Origin: Rhizobium oryziradicis
GTDB taxonomy: Bacteria; Pseudomonadota; Alphaproteobacteria; Rhizobiales; Rhizobiaceae
Assembly (NCBI RefSeq): GCF_001939045.1
Contig: NZ_MKIM01000028.1
Span: 709,132 to 773,131 of the forward strand
Length of the DNA stretch: 64,000 nucleotides
Direction: 5' to 3'
Shown: positions 46,837 to 56,638 of the stretch, piece by piece
How the letters are laid out: each line of letters opens with the position of its first letter
How positions within the stretch are numbered: the first letter of the stretch is position 1
Program-made: the position numbers and the translations under genes
The notes under the pieces: generated by a model
Told to the model about the DNA's origin: nothing
Seen by the model: the letters and a program-made list of their open reading frames with translations, nothing else
Database searches by the model: none

Positions 46837-47763
46837 TCAGCCCTTGGCGACAGCAGCAACTTCGGCTGCGAAATCGCTTTCTTCCTTCTCGATGCCTTCA
46901 CCGAGCAGAAGACGCGCCATGCCGACAACTTCAATCGCGGCACCAGCTTCTTTTTCAGCTTCCTTGATAGCAGCGCCAACTGTCAGGTCAGGGTTGACAA
47001 CGAAAGCCTGCGACAGAAGAGCAACTTCTTCGAAGAACTTGCGCATACGGCCATCAACCATCTTTTCAATGATGGCGTCTGGCTTGCCGGATTCGCGAGC
47101 CTGTTCGATGAAGATTGCGCGTTCGCGCTCGGCAACAGCCTGATCAACTTCTTCAGCGCGGATGGCGAGTGGGTTGGTTGCAGCAATGTGCATGGCAACC
47201 TGACGACCAATCGAGGTCAGAACAGCCTTGTCGCCAACGGACTTCAGAGCAACGAGAACGCCGAGCTTGCCGATGCCGTCGCCAGCAGCGTTATGGATGT
47301 AGGTGGCAACAACGCCATGCTCAACTTCGAGCAGGGCGGCGCGGCGCAGAGCCATATTCTCGCCGATGGTGGCAATTGCGTCCTTGATGGTGTCAGTGAC
47401 CGATTTGCCGGTTGCTGGGTAGGTTGCAGCAGCAATGGCGTCTACAGAGCCGTCTGTGCCCAGAGCAACGTTGGCAACGCCACGAACGATATCCTGGAAG
47501 GAATCATTGCGGGCAACGAAGTCTGTTTCAGAGTTGACTTCAACCACAACAGCCTTGTGGCCAGCGCCAGCAATACCGATCAAGCCTTCGGCTGCGGTAC
47601 GGCCAGACTTCTTGTCGGCCTTGGAGATGCCCTTGGCGCGGAGCCAGTCAATGGAGGCTTCCATGTCGCCATTATTTTCAGCCAAAGCCTTCTTGCAATC
47701 CATCATGCCTGCGCCAGTCATTTCGCGCAGTTGCTTCACCATTGCAGCAGTGATCTCGGTCAT
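46837..47763 (-). CDS. tsf: Elongation factor Ts
   Basis: A 308-residue nucleotide-exchange factor for EF-Tu. It starts [20 protein letters not shown], and the N-terminal domain continues [20 protein letters not shown]. The core has [14 protein letters not shown], the Tu-binding signature. The ATG at 47763 follows a purine-rich region; a longer in-frame start is not supported. It comes after rpsB with a structured leader. Confidence 0.97.
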   Translation of the reverse strand: MTEITAAMVKQLREMTGAGMMDCKKALAENNGDMEASIDWLRAKGISKADKKSGRTAAEGLIGIAGAGHKAVVVEVNSETDFVARNDSFQDIVRGVANVALGTDGSVDAIAAATYPATGKSVTDTIKDAIATIGENMALRRAALLEVEHGVVATYIHNAAGDGIGKLGVLVALKSVGDKAVLTSIGRQVAMHIAATNPLAIRAEEVDQAVAERERAIFIEQARESGKPDAIIEKMVDGRMRKFFEEVALLSQAFVVNPDLTVGAAIKEAEKEAGAAIEVVGMARLLLGEGIEKEESDFAAEVAAVAKG

Positions 47764-48075
47764 TGTTTGCCTCTTGTGTCTGTTCATGGGCGGGCCAGCC
47801 AACAGAATCTGTCACCAGCACCCGGACTGGGCACGACTTGTACCCGGAAATGTTACACCGTGATGAAACCCTGTCATCACAAAGATCAGGCAGATGCTCT
47901 CTGCCGATCCGCTCAGTGAGCGAAAGGAGCGGGCCGCCACACAGTCTAATCCTGAGGTGGCGGCCCATCAATCCGTAGAACCTATCATATCTCTATAAAA
48001 TCAAGGATATGTTCTATATTCTTACCATAATGGATAAAAGAGGGCGGGCTGGTGACAGCCCGCTCTCCTCACTCA
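47764..48075 (-). promoter_or_regulatory. Structured rpsB-tsf spacer and tsf leader
   Basis: This 312-bp spacer has no gene. Near its rpsB end lies the rpsB terminator. Further on are two hairpins in the tsf leader: CGCTCA-G-TGAGCG (47910-47922) and GGGCCGCCAC / GTGGCGGCCC (47931-47940 and 47957-47966). They suggest a separate tsf promoter plus RNA-level control. I could not identify the promoter with confidence. Confidence 0.45.
48036..48066 (-). terminator. Rho-independent terminator after rpsB
   Basis: On the minus strand AGAGCGGGCTG-TCAC-CAGCCCGCCCTCT is followed by TTTTA, just past the rpsB stop codon. It should uncouple most rpsB and tsf transcription. Confidence 0.75.
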
Positions 48076-48843
48076 TTAAGCTTCGGCAGAACCTTCGAGC
48101 GCAGGCTCAACAGGTGCTTCGAAAGAAGCGCCGATGTCACGGCCCGAAGCGCCCTGCTGACGAGCAATACCATCGATGGCAGCGCGCGAAATCAGGTCGC
48201 AGTACAGAGCGATGGCGCGCGATGCGTCGTCATTGCCTGGGATCGGGAAGTCGATCAGGTCAGGATCGCAGTTCGAGTCGATGATAGCAACGACTGGAAT
48301 GCCCAGACGCTTTGCTTCGTCGATGGCGATCTTTTCCTTGTTGGTGTCTACAATCACCATCAGGTCAGGGGTGCCGCCCATATCACGGATACCGCCAAGA
48401 GCCTTTTCAAGCTTTTCGCGTTCGCGCTCAAGGTTCAGGCGCTCCTTCTTGGAATAGCCCTGTGCTTCCGAATTCAGGATCTCGTCGAGCTTGCGCAGAC
48501 GCTGGATCGAATTAGAAATGGTCTTCCAGTTGGTCATCATACCGCCGAGCCAACGGGAGTTGACGTAGTACTGAGCCGAACGCTTTGCAGCATCCGCAAT
48601 CAGGTCAGACGCCTGACGCTTCGTGCCAACGAACAGAACGCGGCCACCACGAGCAACAGTGTCGGAAACGACCTGAAGGGCGCGCGACAGCATAGGAACT
48701 GTCTGAGCCAAATCGATGATGTGGATGTTGTTACGATCGCCGAAGATGTACGGCTTCATCTTTGGGTTCCAGCGATGAGTCTGGTGACCAAAGTGAACGC
48801 CAGCTTCCAGAAGCTGACGCATGCTAAAATCAGGCAATGCCAT
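48076..48843 (-). CDS. rpsB: 30S ribosomal protein S2
   Basis: A 255-residue small-subunit protein. It begins [20 protein letters not shown] and contains [36 protein letters not shown] and [20 protein letters not shown], all invariant S2 features. The ATG follows AAAAGGAGAAAAGG. It starts the classical rpsB-tsf-pyrH-frr series and is followed by its own terminator. Confidence 0.98.
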   Translation of the reverse strand: MALPDFSMRQLLEAGVHFGHQTHRWNPKMKPYIFGDRNNIHIIDLAQTVPMLSRALQVVSDTVARGGRVLFVGTKRQASDLIADAAKRSAQYYVNSRWLGGMMTNWKTISNSIQRLRKLDEILNSEAQGYSKKERLNLEREREKLEKALGGIRDMGGTPDLMVIVDTNKEKIAIDEAKRLGIPVVAIIDSNCDPDLIDFPIPGNDDASRAIALYCDLISRAAIDGIARQQGASGRDIGASFEAPVEPALEGSAEA

Positions 48844-49026
48844 GCCTTTTCTCCTTTTCCGGTTTAACCCCCATGAAGCAAACAGCGCTCTTTGCAGAGA
48901 CGCCACCGGGCGGAACCATTCGGATTTCTCCCGAACAATCCCAAGCTTCACGTGTGGAATGCCGGTCGCCATATAGCGGTTTGACCAGCAAATCAAGGCT
49001 AAGACATCAAAAACCCACGCATGACG

Positions 49027-49845
49027 CTATTTTTCCGCATTGCAGGTCTCAGCCGGCAGCATTTCCAGCTTCGAGAGGTTGCCCGTCAGAATCACGTCGC
49101 CGTAATCCAGCGTAAGATCGCGGGTAATGCCATTGTCATAGAGATTGAACGACTGGGTATAGATTGGCAACTGATCGCCGGACGACTTGTCTTCATAATA
49201 GGCAATGGAAACAGGCCAATAGCTATGGCCAGACAGCGGGTCTTTGCTATCTTTGCCAAGGGTTTCGGTTTTCCCCAGCACCGTGGTCGTCAGATAGCTT
49301 TTGTCGCCATCTTCCGTGCCATCAAAAATGCGCGTTTCAAAAAAACGATTACCTTTGCGGGCATGATCAATCATTTCAAGCACGTGCTGGCTTGGGAAAA
49401 GCGCCTTGGCCAATTGCAATTCACGCTGCTGCGGCTCTTTCAGCTCCACCTGCATGCCATTGGCCTTGCCCATGGCAAAGCCTTTCACATCCTTGTCCAG
49501 CTTGTCATCGGTAAAGGATTTGCTTTCAAAATCAAAACGGCTGGCCCCGACATTTTCAAATGTCTTGATCTGCTGATCGGTGACGCTGACCTGATCGCCG
49601 GTTTCAATCTTGGTCACGAACCGAAAATTAGTTTTATAGCCGGTACAGGTCGAACCGTTGAACTCATAGACCATGCGTCCGCTCATATCATCAACACCTG
49701 ATTGATCCGTCGCTTTTTTCAGGCGGATGTCATAGGTGGCGCGGTGAGGGGCAAGAATCGTCGGCGTATGCGGATCAACCTTCACAGGTGTCATTGCCGT
49801 GTTAGCAGTGAGTGCCAGAACAAGGGCCAAGGTCGCCTGCGGCAT
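49027..49845 (-). CDS. eipB: Periplasmic envelope-integrity protein EipB-like (DUF1849)
   Basis: A 272-residue protein with an N-terminal signal sequence (PQATLALVLALTANTAM). The mature part starts LAPHRATYDIRLKKA and has GRMVYEFNGSTCTGYKTNFR. A second Cys lies near the end (LPAETCNAEK), so the pair matches the conserved disulfide described for Brucella EipB, a beta-spiral protein needed for envelope integrity and stress survival. The ATG at 49845 follows AGGAGA. No neighbours on this strand share the transcript. Confidence 0.85.
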   Translation of the reverse strand: MPQATLALVLALTANTAMTPVKVDPHTPTILAPHRATYDIRLKKATDQSGVDDMSGRMVYEFNGSTCTGYKTNFRFVTKIETGDQVSVTDQQIKTFENVGASRFDFESKSFTDDKLDKDVKGFAMGKANGMQVELKEPQQRELQLAKALFPSQHVLEMIDHARKGNRFFETRIFDGTEDGDKSYLTTTVLGKTETLGKDSKDPLSGHSYWPVSIAYYEDKSSGDQLPIYTQSFNLYDNGITRDLTLDYGDVILTGNLSKLEMLPAETCNAEK

Positions 49846-49963
49846 GCATAATCTCCTGTTGCAGTCCAAAACAATGCTATAAGAACTGAGTTGTCAAAAG
49901 CGAGGCAGTTCCGCCTCACATACACGTTTATCACCACGTTTCAGTCGAATACGGGATTTGATC

Positions 49964-50434
49964 ATGTCCGACACCATTGATAGCCGCCTGACCACCCTTG
50001 GCATCACCCTGCCAGTTGCTGCTACACCTGCCGCAAATTACGTTTCTTTCGTCATCAGTGGCAACCTCCTCTATCTTTCGGGCCAGTTGCCCATGGAGAA
50101 TGGCAAAATTGCTGTCACCGGCCTGCTGGGTGCAGACGTTGAATTGGCAGACGGCCAGCGCGCAGCTGAGCTTTGTGCCATCAACATTCTCGCACAGGCC
50201 AAAGCCGCATTGGATGGTGATCTTTCGCGAATCGTCAAGGTCATCAAGCTCAATGGCTTTATTGCCTCCGCGCCGGGCTTTACCGATCAGCATCTGGTGA
50301 TGAATGGTGCCTCCAATCTGATTGCCAATGTGCTTGGCGAGGCTGGCAAACATGCCCGTGCCGCCGTCGGCATGGCTGCCCTGCCCTTGAATGCGGCAGT
50401 TGAAGTTGATGCCATCATGGAGATCAGCCTGTGA
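49964..50434 (+). CDS. RidA family protein
   Basis: A 156-residue YjgF/RidA-type protein with SGNLLYLSGQLPMENGKI, ILAQAKAALDGDLSRIVKV and ARAAVGMAALPLNAAVEVDA. The last holds the Arg that in RidA binds imine or enamine substrates. It is one of the longer RidA-like subgroups (about 150 residues), not the 130-residue RidA proper, so deaminase activity is uncertain. It overlaps the next gene by four bases (GTGA). Confidence 0.85.
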   Translation: MSDTIDSRLTTLGITLPVAATPAANYVSFVISGNLLYLSGQLPMENGKIAVTGLLGADVELADGQRAAELCAINILAQAKAALDGDLSRIVKVIKLNGFIASAPGFTDQHLVMNGASNLIANVLGEAGKHARAAVGMAALPLNAAVEVDAIMEISL

Positions 50435-51159
50435 TTGACGCAAGCTGGATCAAGGATGTTCCTGTTGCCCATCGTGGCTTTCACGACCAGAACAAACTGG
50501 TTTGGGAAAACACGCTCTCGGCGGCAGCGCGTGCCGTGGACGCTGGTTTTGCCATTGAGTGCGACCTGCAATACACCACCGACAGCGTGCCCGTGGTGTT
50601 TCATGACGACGACATGCAACGCCTGTGCAATATGACCGGAGACGTGCGTGACCGCACCGCAGCCGAATTGAAGCTGATGTCGATTGGCGGCACCAAGGAC
50701 AAGGTGCCCACGCTGAAACAGCTGCTGGATCTGGTCAAGGGTCAGGTGCCGCTGATTATTGAACTCAAGGGTCGGCTGGGTAACGACGAGGGCTTTGTCG
50801 AAGACGTGCTCGACGTTCTCGATGGTTATCAGGGAAAAGTCGCCCTGATGAGCTTTGACGTCCACCTGCTCAAAGAGTTGAAGGCGCAAAACTGCCCCTA
50901 TCCTGTTGGCTTGACGGCGGAAGGCACAAAGCCCGAAAGCTTCTTTGCCCATGATGAAGCAATGCAACTGGGATTGGATTTCATTTCCTATTGCGTAGCG
51001 CACTTGCCCAACAGCTTCATTGAAGCCCAGCGGCAGAAAAACATTCCCGTGATTACATGGACAGTCAGGGATGAAATCATGCGGGCGCAGACCTATAAAT
51101 ATGCAGATCAGATGACGTTTGAAGGGTTCGATCCCAGAGACCCGGTCGTCACTGCGTAA
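50431..51159 (+). CDS. Glycerophosphodiester phosphodiesterase
   Basis: A 242-residue cytoplasmic GDPD TIM-barrel protein. VAHRGFHDQNKLVWENTLSA carries the catalytic His and the E-N-T motif, FAIECDLQYTTDSVPVVFHD the metal-binding E-x-D and second His, and PLIIELKGR the metal-binding Glu. It releases glycerol-3-phosphate from lipid head-group diesters in relatives. The GTG start overlaps the RidA-like stop, so they are translationally coupled. Confidence 0.92.
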   Translation: MIDASWIKDVPVAHRGFHDQNKLVWENTLSAAARAVDAGFAIECDLQYTTDSVPVVFHDDDMQRLCNMTGDVRDRTAAELKLMSIGGTKDKVPTLKQLLDLVKGQVPLIIELKGRLGNDEGFVEDVLDVLDGYQGKVALMSFDVHLLKELKAQNCPYPVGLTAEGTKPESFFAHDEAMQLGLDFISYCVAHLPNSFIEAQRQKNIPVITWTVRDEIMRAQTYKYADQMTFEGFDPRDPVVTA

Positions 51160-51170
51160 GTTGGAGCCGC

Positions 51171-52379
51171 ATGACCGAGGAAGTCACAATCAGGGTCGAG
51201 CAGTCCTTTAAGGACATTGCACAATCTGCCTGGGACAGGCTTTCCGGTGCCAGCAAGGCATCGGAAAATGCCGCCTATAATCCTTTCAACAGTTGGGCCT
51301 ATCTTTCATCTTTGGAGGAATCTGGCTCGGCCACCGCCAAAACCGGCTGGATGGGCCACCATCTTTTGATGGAAAGCAGCTCCGGCCAGCTTTTGGCGGC
51401 CATGCCCTGCTATCTCAAAAACAACAGCCAGGGCGAATACGTGTTTGACCATGGCTGGGCCGATGCGTTTGAGCGCGCCGGTGGGCGATATTACCCCAAG
51501 CTTCAAGCGTCCATTCCGTTCACACCCGCAACCGGGCCTCGGCTGATGGTGGCACCCGGCGTGGATGCACAAAGCGCTTATGCCGCCCTGTCGAGCGGAT
51601 TGGCGGAGGTGGCAAAGCAACTGGGCGTATCATCCGCCCACGTGACCTTTTTGCCAGACAACGAATGCGCGAGCTTTGAAGCGTCCGGTTTTCTGCCGCG
51701 GACCGATCAGCAGTTTCACTTTATCAATGAAGGATATGCCGATCACGATGCCTTTTTGGAAACGCTGGCCTCGCGCAAACGAAAAACGCTGCGCAAAGAA
51801 CGTCGCTCAGCGCTTGAAAACGGCATTACCATTGATTGGTTGACCGGCAAGGACCTGACCGAGGATATCTGGGACCAGTTCTTCGGCTTTTACATGGACA
51901 CTGGCAGCCGCAAATGGGGCAGGCCTTACCTCACCCGACAGTTTTACGCGCTGATTGGCGAGCGCATGGCCGATGATATTTTGCTGGTCATGGCCAAACG
52001 CGAGGGGCGTTACATTGCCGGTGCCATCAATTTCATTGGCTCCGAGGTGCTGTTTGGTCGCCATTGGGGTTGTATAGAAGACCATCCATTTTTGCATTTT
52101 GAGGTGTGTTATCATCAGGCCATTGATTTCGCGCTGGCCAAAGGCTTGAAGAAAGTTGAAGCAGGCGCACAAGGCGAGCATAAGCTGGCGCGCGGATATC
52201 AGCCCGTGACCACCCACTCAGCCCACTATATTTCTCACCCCGGATTGCGACGCGCCATTGCCGACTATTTGGAGCATGAACGCCGTGAAGTTGCCCATGC
52301 GCAGGAAATTTTGGGCGACCATACACCCTTTCGAAAAGGCGAGCGCCAACCGCGCGATGGCGAAGAATTTGACGGTTGA
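51171..52379 (+). CDS. FemAB-like (DUF482) acetyltransferase-fold protein
   Basis: A 402-residue protein of the FemAB_like/DUF482 group, with a tandem GNAT-like fold. Marker segments are NPFNSWAYLSSLEESGSAT, VFDHGWADAFERAGGRYYPK, SRKRKTLRKERR, and GAQGEHKLARGY. Family members are annotated as possible peptidoglycan-related enzymes, but no substrate is proven. It starts 11 bp after gdpD and ends 56 bp before the HIT gene, all on one strand. Confidence 0.88.
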   Translation: MTEEVTIRVEQSFKDIAQSAWDRLSGASKASENAAYNPFNSWAYLSSLEESGSATAKTGWMGHHLLMESSSGQLLAAMPCYLKNNSQGEYVFDHGWADAFERAGGRYYPKLQASIPFTPATGPRLMVAPGVDAQSAYAALSSGLAEVAKQLGVSSAHVTFLPDNECASFEASGFLPRTDQQFHFINEGYADHDAFLETLASRKRKTLRKERRSALENGITIDWLTGKDLTEDIWDQFFGFYMDTGSRKWGRPYLTRQFYALIGERMADDILLVMAKREGRYIAGAINFIGSEVLFGRHWGCIEDHPFLHFEVCYHQAIDFALAKGLKKVEAGAQGEHKLARGYQPVTTHSAHYISHPGLRRAIADYLEHERREVAHAQEILGDHTPFRKGERQPRDGEEFDG

Positions 52380-52435
52380 CCAACAGTACCGACAGCATCA
52401 CAGACAATATATCGATAGAGAATGAGGAGACCCGC

Positions 52436-52861
52436 ATGAGCATTTCGGCCTATGATCCCGACAACATCTTTGCAAAAATCATCAAGGGCGAGATTCCATC
52501 GGTCAAACTCTATGAGGATGACGATACGCTGGCGTTTATGGATGTGATGCCGCAGGCTCCCGGCCATCTTCTGGTGATTCCAAAGCAGGGATCACGCAAT
52601 CTGTTGGATGCCGATCCGGCCGTTTTGGCAAAGCTGATCCCTGTGGTGCAGAAATTGGCAGTTGCCGCGCAAGAGGCCTTTGATGCCGATGGCGTCTATG
52701 TGGCGCAATTCAATGAACCGGCCGCTGGCCAAACCGTATTTCACCTGCATTTTCACGTCATTCCCCGTCATGATGGCCTGCCCTTGAAGCCGCATGTGGG
52801 TGGCATGGAGAATATTGACGTGCTGAAGGCCAATGCCGCAAAGATCATTGCGGCTTTATAA
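52436..52861 (+). CDS. HIT family nucleotide hydrolase
   Basis: A 141-residue histidine-triad protein with NIFAKIIKGEIPSVKLYEDD, PGHLLVIPK and the triad HLHFHVIPRH. It is of the Hint/PKCI type and would hydrolyse nucleoside phosphoramidates or similar adducts. The ATG follows GAGGAGA. Its TAA stop lies in the hexamer TTATAA shared with the azlD stop on the other strand. Confidence 0.92.
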   Translation: MSISAYDPDNIFAKIIKGEIPSVKLYEDDDTLAFMDVMPQAPGHLLVIPKQGSRNLLDADPAVLAKLIPVVQKLAVAAQEAFDADGVYVAQFNEPAAGQTVFHLHFHVIPRHDGLPLKPHVGGMENIDVLKANAAKIIAAL

Positions 52862-53188
52862 AAACGCCAAGCCAAGTGCCAGCAGACCAAGCGAAACGGT
52901 CACACCCACAATGATGCGTTGCCCTGCCACGAGAAAGGCCACAAAGCCAAGACTGGTGGCCGCAAGGCGCAGCCACAGCGGTGACGCTGCCAGTGCCCCG
53001 GTTGGAAAAACAATGAGTTTGGCGGTGACGGCCATCACCAGAGAGGTGGCCACCGCCCTCACCCAATAGAGAGGCTCCGAGCCTTCTTGCAGGCGGTTTC
53101 CGGCGATCACGCCCAGCCAGCGCCACAGATCGGTGGCAAGCCAACCGGCCACGATAATCACCACAAAGGGCCAATAATCCGCCATCAT
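52856..53188 (-). CDS. azlD: AzlD family branched-chain amino acid transport protein
   Basis: A 110-residue small membrane protein with four hydrophobic segments and the AzlD pattern (LYWVRAVATSLVMAVTAKLI, LAATSLGFVAFLVAGQRIIV). It is the small subunit of the AzlCD/YgaZH-type exporter. Its start overlaps the azlC stop by four bases, which supports joint translation. The substrate is inferred from family only. Confidence 0.88.
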   Translation of the reverse strand: MMADYWPFVVIIVAGWLATDLWRWLGVIAGNRLQEGSEPLYWVRAVATSLVMAVTAKLIVFPTGALAASPLWLRLAATSLGFVAFLVAGQRIIVGVTVSLGLLALGLAFL

Positions 53189-53943
53189 GCACCTTCCTGC
53201 GCCAACACAGCTTTGGCGCGCCCGCGAATGAAAACGCGATCAATCAGATAGGCCAGAGTTCCACCGCCAATCCCGGCAATCAGAATGTCAAATCCGGGAA
53301 CGATAACAGCCAGCAGCGGGCCGGACACGATGCCGATGACAAAGGCAACCTTCACCACCGTTTGGCGGCCGGTTGCCCAGATGGAAGCGACAAAATAGAC
53401 CGGCGTAAGAAAAAACAGCACGCCCGCAACAAGAGGCGGGAATGTTGACACCAGACTGTAGCATATGCCCACCAGTATCGTGTTGACGGCCACCAGTGTC
53501 AGACCAAATCCGGCAAAGAAAGCAATGCGGCCTTCGCGCGGAATGGTCTTCAGATTGGCCATCGCGAATACCCAGGCGGTGATGGCGACAAAATGAGACA
53601 GGATCAGCAGCAGCCAGGTTGGTGTTTTGCTGTCGCGCATTTCCGGCACCAATGATGCCACCATTGGCATCATACGGATCGACGATAGCGAGACGGCCAA
53701 AAAACAGGCCAGCAGACTGGCACCGCTGCTCATCATGCCAATCAGAATCATCTTGGCAGGCAGCGCCCAGATAATCGCCGTCATAAACATGGCTTCGCCG
53801 CGACTAATGCCACTTTCAACCGCAAAGGCGCTAAAACCCACAAACGACACCATGAGGATCATGGCAGGGATACTGAAGAGACCACGCATGCCAATCAAAA
53901 ACCAGCGGAGCTGCGGGCGGGCCTCAAAAAAAGACGATGACAT
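53185..53943 (-). CDS. azlC: AzlC family exporter subunit
   Basis: A 252-residue integral membrane protein with seven or eight hydrophobic segments, containing FSAFAVESGISRGEAMFMTA and AVSLSSIRMMPMVASL, which match AzlC/YgaZ. The ATG at 53943 is preferred over an upstream TTG; a GATAGG ribosome site is at normal distance. With AzlD it probably exports branched-chain amino acids. Confidence 0.9.
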   Translation of the reverse strand: MSSSFFEARPQLRWFLIGMRGLFSIPAMILMVSFVGFSAFAVESGISRGEAMFMTAIIWALPAKMILIGMMSSGASLLACFLAVSLSSIRMMPMVASLVPEMRDSKTPTWLLLILSHFVAITAWVFAMANLKTIPREGRIAFFAGFGLTLVAVNTILVGICYSLVSTFPPLVAGVLFFLTPVYFVASIWATGRQTVVKVAFVIGIVSGPLLAVIVPGFDILIAGIGGGTLAYLIDRVFIRGRAKAVLAQEGA

Positions 53944-53961
53944 CAACAAACCTATCAAAAG

Positions 53962-53990
53962 ACAATGCCGGGCAGCGTGCCCGGCATTGT
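53962..53990 (-). terminator. Terminator downstream of clpA
   Basis: ACAATGCCGGGC / GCCCGGCATTGT is a perfect 12-bp stem with a 5-nt loop. On the minus strand it is followed by CTTTTGA. It lies about 150 bp past the clpA stop and just before azlC. Confidence 0.65.
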
Positions 53991-54141
53991 TGATTTTCCA
54001 TCACTCGTGTTTCGACTCCAACGCTTGGTTCCCAAGCATCGGCCCGAAACCCTAGCTTATCTTTTGTTTGTGTTCAGGATTCACAAACGCTTGACGACTG
54101 CCACCGGGAATCAAGCGTTTGATCCAGAAATCTATGGACGC

Positions 54142-56628
54142 TTATTTCTTCTTCGGAACCTTCGGCACGGAGCTTTTCTTTGCCGATGGCTTGATTTCGT
54201 TCAAGGCCTGAACCTCTGGCTCAGCCTTTGCCTTTTTTGCTTTCGGCAATGGCTTGGTCACAACGTCACCATCATCGTGCATGGCTTCGATCTGCTCGGC
54301 CTCCGGCTTTGGCGCAACAGGTGTTGCATCCGACACGCAATCCAGCGTCAAGCCGTCTGTTCCGTCATCCTTCGTGGCAACGCCAACCTTAACCAGACCG
54401 CCCTTCTTGAGTTTGCCAAACAGGATCTCATTGGCCAAAGGCTTCTTGATATGCTCCTGAATAACCCGACCCAAAGGACGTGCACCCATTTTTTCGTCAT
54501 AGCCCTTTGTCGCGAGCCATGCCACGGATTCTGGCGACAATTCGAATGTGACTCCACGGTCAGACAATTGCGCTTCCAGCTGCATGACGAACTTCTGAAC
54601 CACCTTGTGAATGACTTCACTTGGCAGCGGAGCGAAGGGAATGATCGCATCCAGACGATTGCGGAATTCCGGCGTGAACAGGCGGTTAATGGCCTCCTCA
54701 TCTTCACCGCTGCGCTTGGACGAGCCGAAGCCAATGGCAGATTTTGCCATTTCCGAAGCGCCCGCATTGGTTGTCATGATCAAAATCACGTTGCGGAAAT
54801 CGATCTTCTTGCCGTTGTGATCCGTCAAAGAGCCATGATCCATAACCTGCAACAGGATGTTGTAGATATCCGGATGAGCCTTTTCGATTTCGTCAAGCAG
54901 CACCACGGAATGCGGATGCTGATCAACACCATCAGTCAACAGGCCGCCCTGATCGAAGCCAACATAGCCGGGAGGTGCACCAAGCAGGCGCGACACCGTA
55001 TGGCGCTCCATATATTCCGACATGTCGAAGCGCTGCAACTCGACACCGAGGGACGAAGCCAGCTGCTTGGCGACCTCGGTCTTGCCAACCCCGGTGGGGC
55101 CTGAGAAGACGTAAGAACCAATCGGCTTGTTTGGCTCGCGCAAACCAGCACGCGCCAGTTTGATGGCTGTGGACAGCGCTTCAATGGCATCATCCTGACC
55201 ATAAACCACCGAGCGCAGCTCCTGCTCGAGATTGGCCAAAACCATCTCGTCGTCCTTTGACACCGTCTTGGCCGGAATGCGGGCCATGGTGGCAATGGTC
55301 ACTTCGATTTCCTTTTCAGTGATCAGCTTGCGCCGACGCGACGCTGGCAACAGCATCTGGGCCGCGCCAGTTTCGTCAATCACATCAATGGCTTTATCCG
55401 GCAGCTTGCGATCGCTGATATAGCGCGCCGACAGCTCGACGGCGCTCTTGATCGCCTCATTGGTATAGCGCAGCTTGTGATATTCCTCGAAGTAAGGCTT
55501 GAGCCCCTTCATGATCTCAATAGCATCATCAATCGATGGTTCATTGACATCAATCTTCTGGAAGCGACGCACAAGTGCGCGGTCTTTTTCAAAGAACTGC
55601 CGATATTCTTTATAGGTTGTCGAACCGATACAACGAATGGCACCAGAGGACAGAGCAGGCTTGAGCAGGTTGGACGCATCCATAGCCCCACCCGATGTTG
55701 CCCCTGCGCCAATCACCGTATGAATCTCATCGATAAACAGCACGGCACCGGGATAATCTTCCAGCTCCTTGACGACCTGCTTCAAACGTTCTTCAAAATC
55801 GCCGCGATAACGGGTGCCGGCCAGGAGCGTGCCCATGTCGAGCGAGAAAATGGTGGCATCCGCCAAAGCTTCCGGCACCTTGCCTTCAACAATGCGCTTG
55901 GCCAGACCTTCGGCAATCGCGGTTTTGCCCACGCCCGGATCACCCACATACAGCGGGTTGTTCTTGGAGCGGCGGCAAAGCACCTGAATGGTGCGGTTGA
56001 CCTCGTTATGGCGGCCAATCAACGGATCAATCCGACCCTTCTTGGCCTTTTCATTGAGATTAACGCAATAGGCCTTCAAGGCATCCGGCTGCTTCTTGGC
56101 CGGGCCTTCTTCGTGATCGCGATTGGGCTTGTTGCTGGCTTCGCTCTCTTCTTCCACGCCGCGTGGCGGGCGTGACTGAGAGGTGCCAGGCCGCTTGCCA
56201 ATGCCGTGGGAGATGTAGTTCACCGCATCATAGCGGGTCATTTCCTGCTCTTGCAGAAAATAGGCCGCATGGCTTTCGCGCTCGGCAAAGATGGCCACCA
56301 GCACATTCGCGCCAGTCACCTCTTCGCGGCCAGACGATTGCACATGGATGACCGCGCGCTGAATAACGCGCTGAAAACCCGATGTGGGTTTGGAATCTTC
56401 GTCATAGCCAGTCACCAGATTGGCCAGTTCGTTATCGACGTATTCGCTCACTGTTTTGCGTAAAACATCAAGATCCACATTGCACGCCCCCATAACAGCG
56501 GCGGCATCGGCATCTTCTATCAACGCCAGCAGCAAATGCTCGAGAGTTGCATATTCGTGATGACGCTCATTGGCAAAAGTGAGAGCCTGATGCAGCGCCT
56601 TTTCCAGGCTTGGAGAAAATGTTGGCAC
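54142..56628 (-). CDS. clpA: ATP-dependent Clp protease ATP-binding subunit ClpA
   Basis: An 828-residue AAA+ unfoldase that feeds substrates to ClpP. An N-terminal Clp repeat domain (about 1-150) is followed by AAA1 with GDPGVGKTAIAEGLA and AAA2 with GPTGVGKTEVAKQLA. The C-terminus has a Lys/Ala/Glu-rich extension of about 70 residues (KPLPKAKKAKAEPEV) beyond the E. coli length. It follows clpS by 10 bp, so substrate selector and unfoldase are co-expressed. clpP is not in the window. Confidence 0.97.
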   Translation of the reverse strand: MPTFSPSLEKALHQALTFANERHHEYATLEHLLLALIEDADAAAVMGACNVDLDVLRKTVSEYVDNELANLVTGYDEDSKPTSGFQRVIQRAVIHVQSSGREEVTGANVLVAIFAERESHAAYFLQEQEMTRYDAVNYISHGIGKRPGTSQSRPPRGVEEESEASNKPNRDHEEGPAKKQPDALKAYCVNLNEKAKKGRIDPLIGRHNEVNRTIQVLCRRSKNNPLYVGDPGVGKTAIAEGLAKRIVEGKVPEALADATIFSLDMGTLLAGTRYRGDFEERLKQVVKELEDYPGAVLFIDEIHTVIGAGATSGGAMDASNLLKPALSSGAIRCIGSTTYKEYRQFFEKDRALVRRFQKIDVNEPSIDDAIEIMKGLKPYFEEYHKLRYTNEAIKSAVELSARYISDRKLPDKAIDVIDETGAAQMLLPASRRRKLITEKEIEVTIATMARIPAKTVSKDDEMVLANLEQELRSVVYGQDDAIEALSTAIKLARAGLREPNKPIGSYVFSGPTGVGKTEVAKQLASSLGVELQRFDMSEYMERHTVSRLLGAPPGYVGFDQGGLLTDGVDQHPHSVVLLDEIEKAHPDIYNILLQVMDHGSLTDHNGKKIDFRNVILIMTTNAGASEMAKSAIGFGSSKRSGEDEEAINRLFTPEFRNRLDAIIPFAPLPSEVIHKVVQKFVMQLEAQLSDRGVTFELSPESVAWLATKGYDEKMGARPLGRVIQEHIKKPLANEILFGKLKKGGLVKVGVATKDDGTDGLTLDCVSDATPVAPKPEAEQIEAMHDDGDVVTKPLPKAKKAKAEPEVQALNEIKPSAKKSSVPKVPKKK

Positions 56629-56638
56629 GGTCAGATCC

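Noticed and set aside
46780..47919. A 379-codon open frame opposite tsf
   Set aside because: It mirrors EF-Ts codons and runs into the spacer; there is no start signal or domain.
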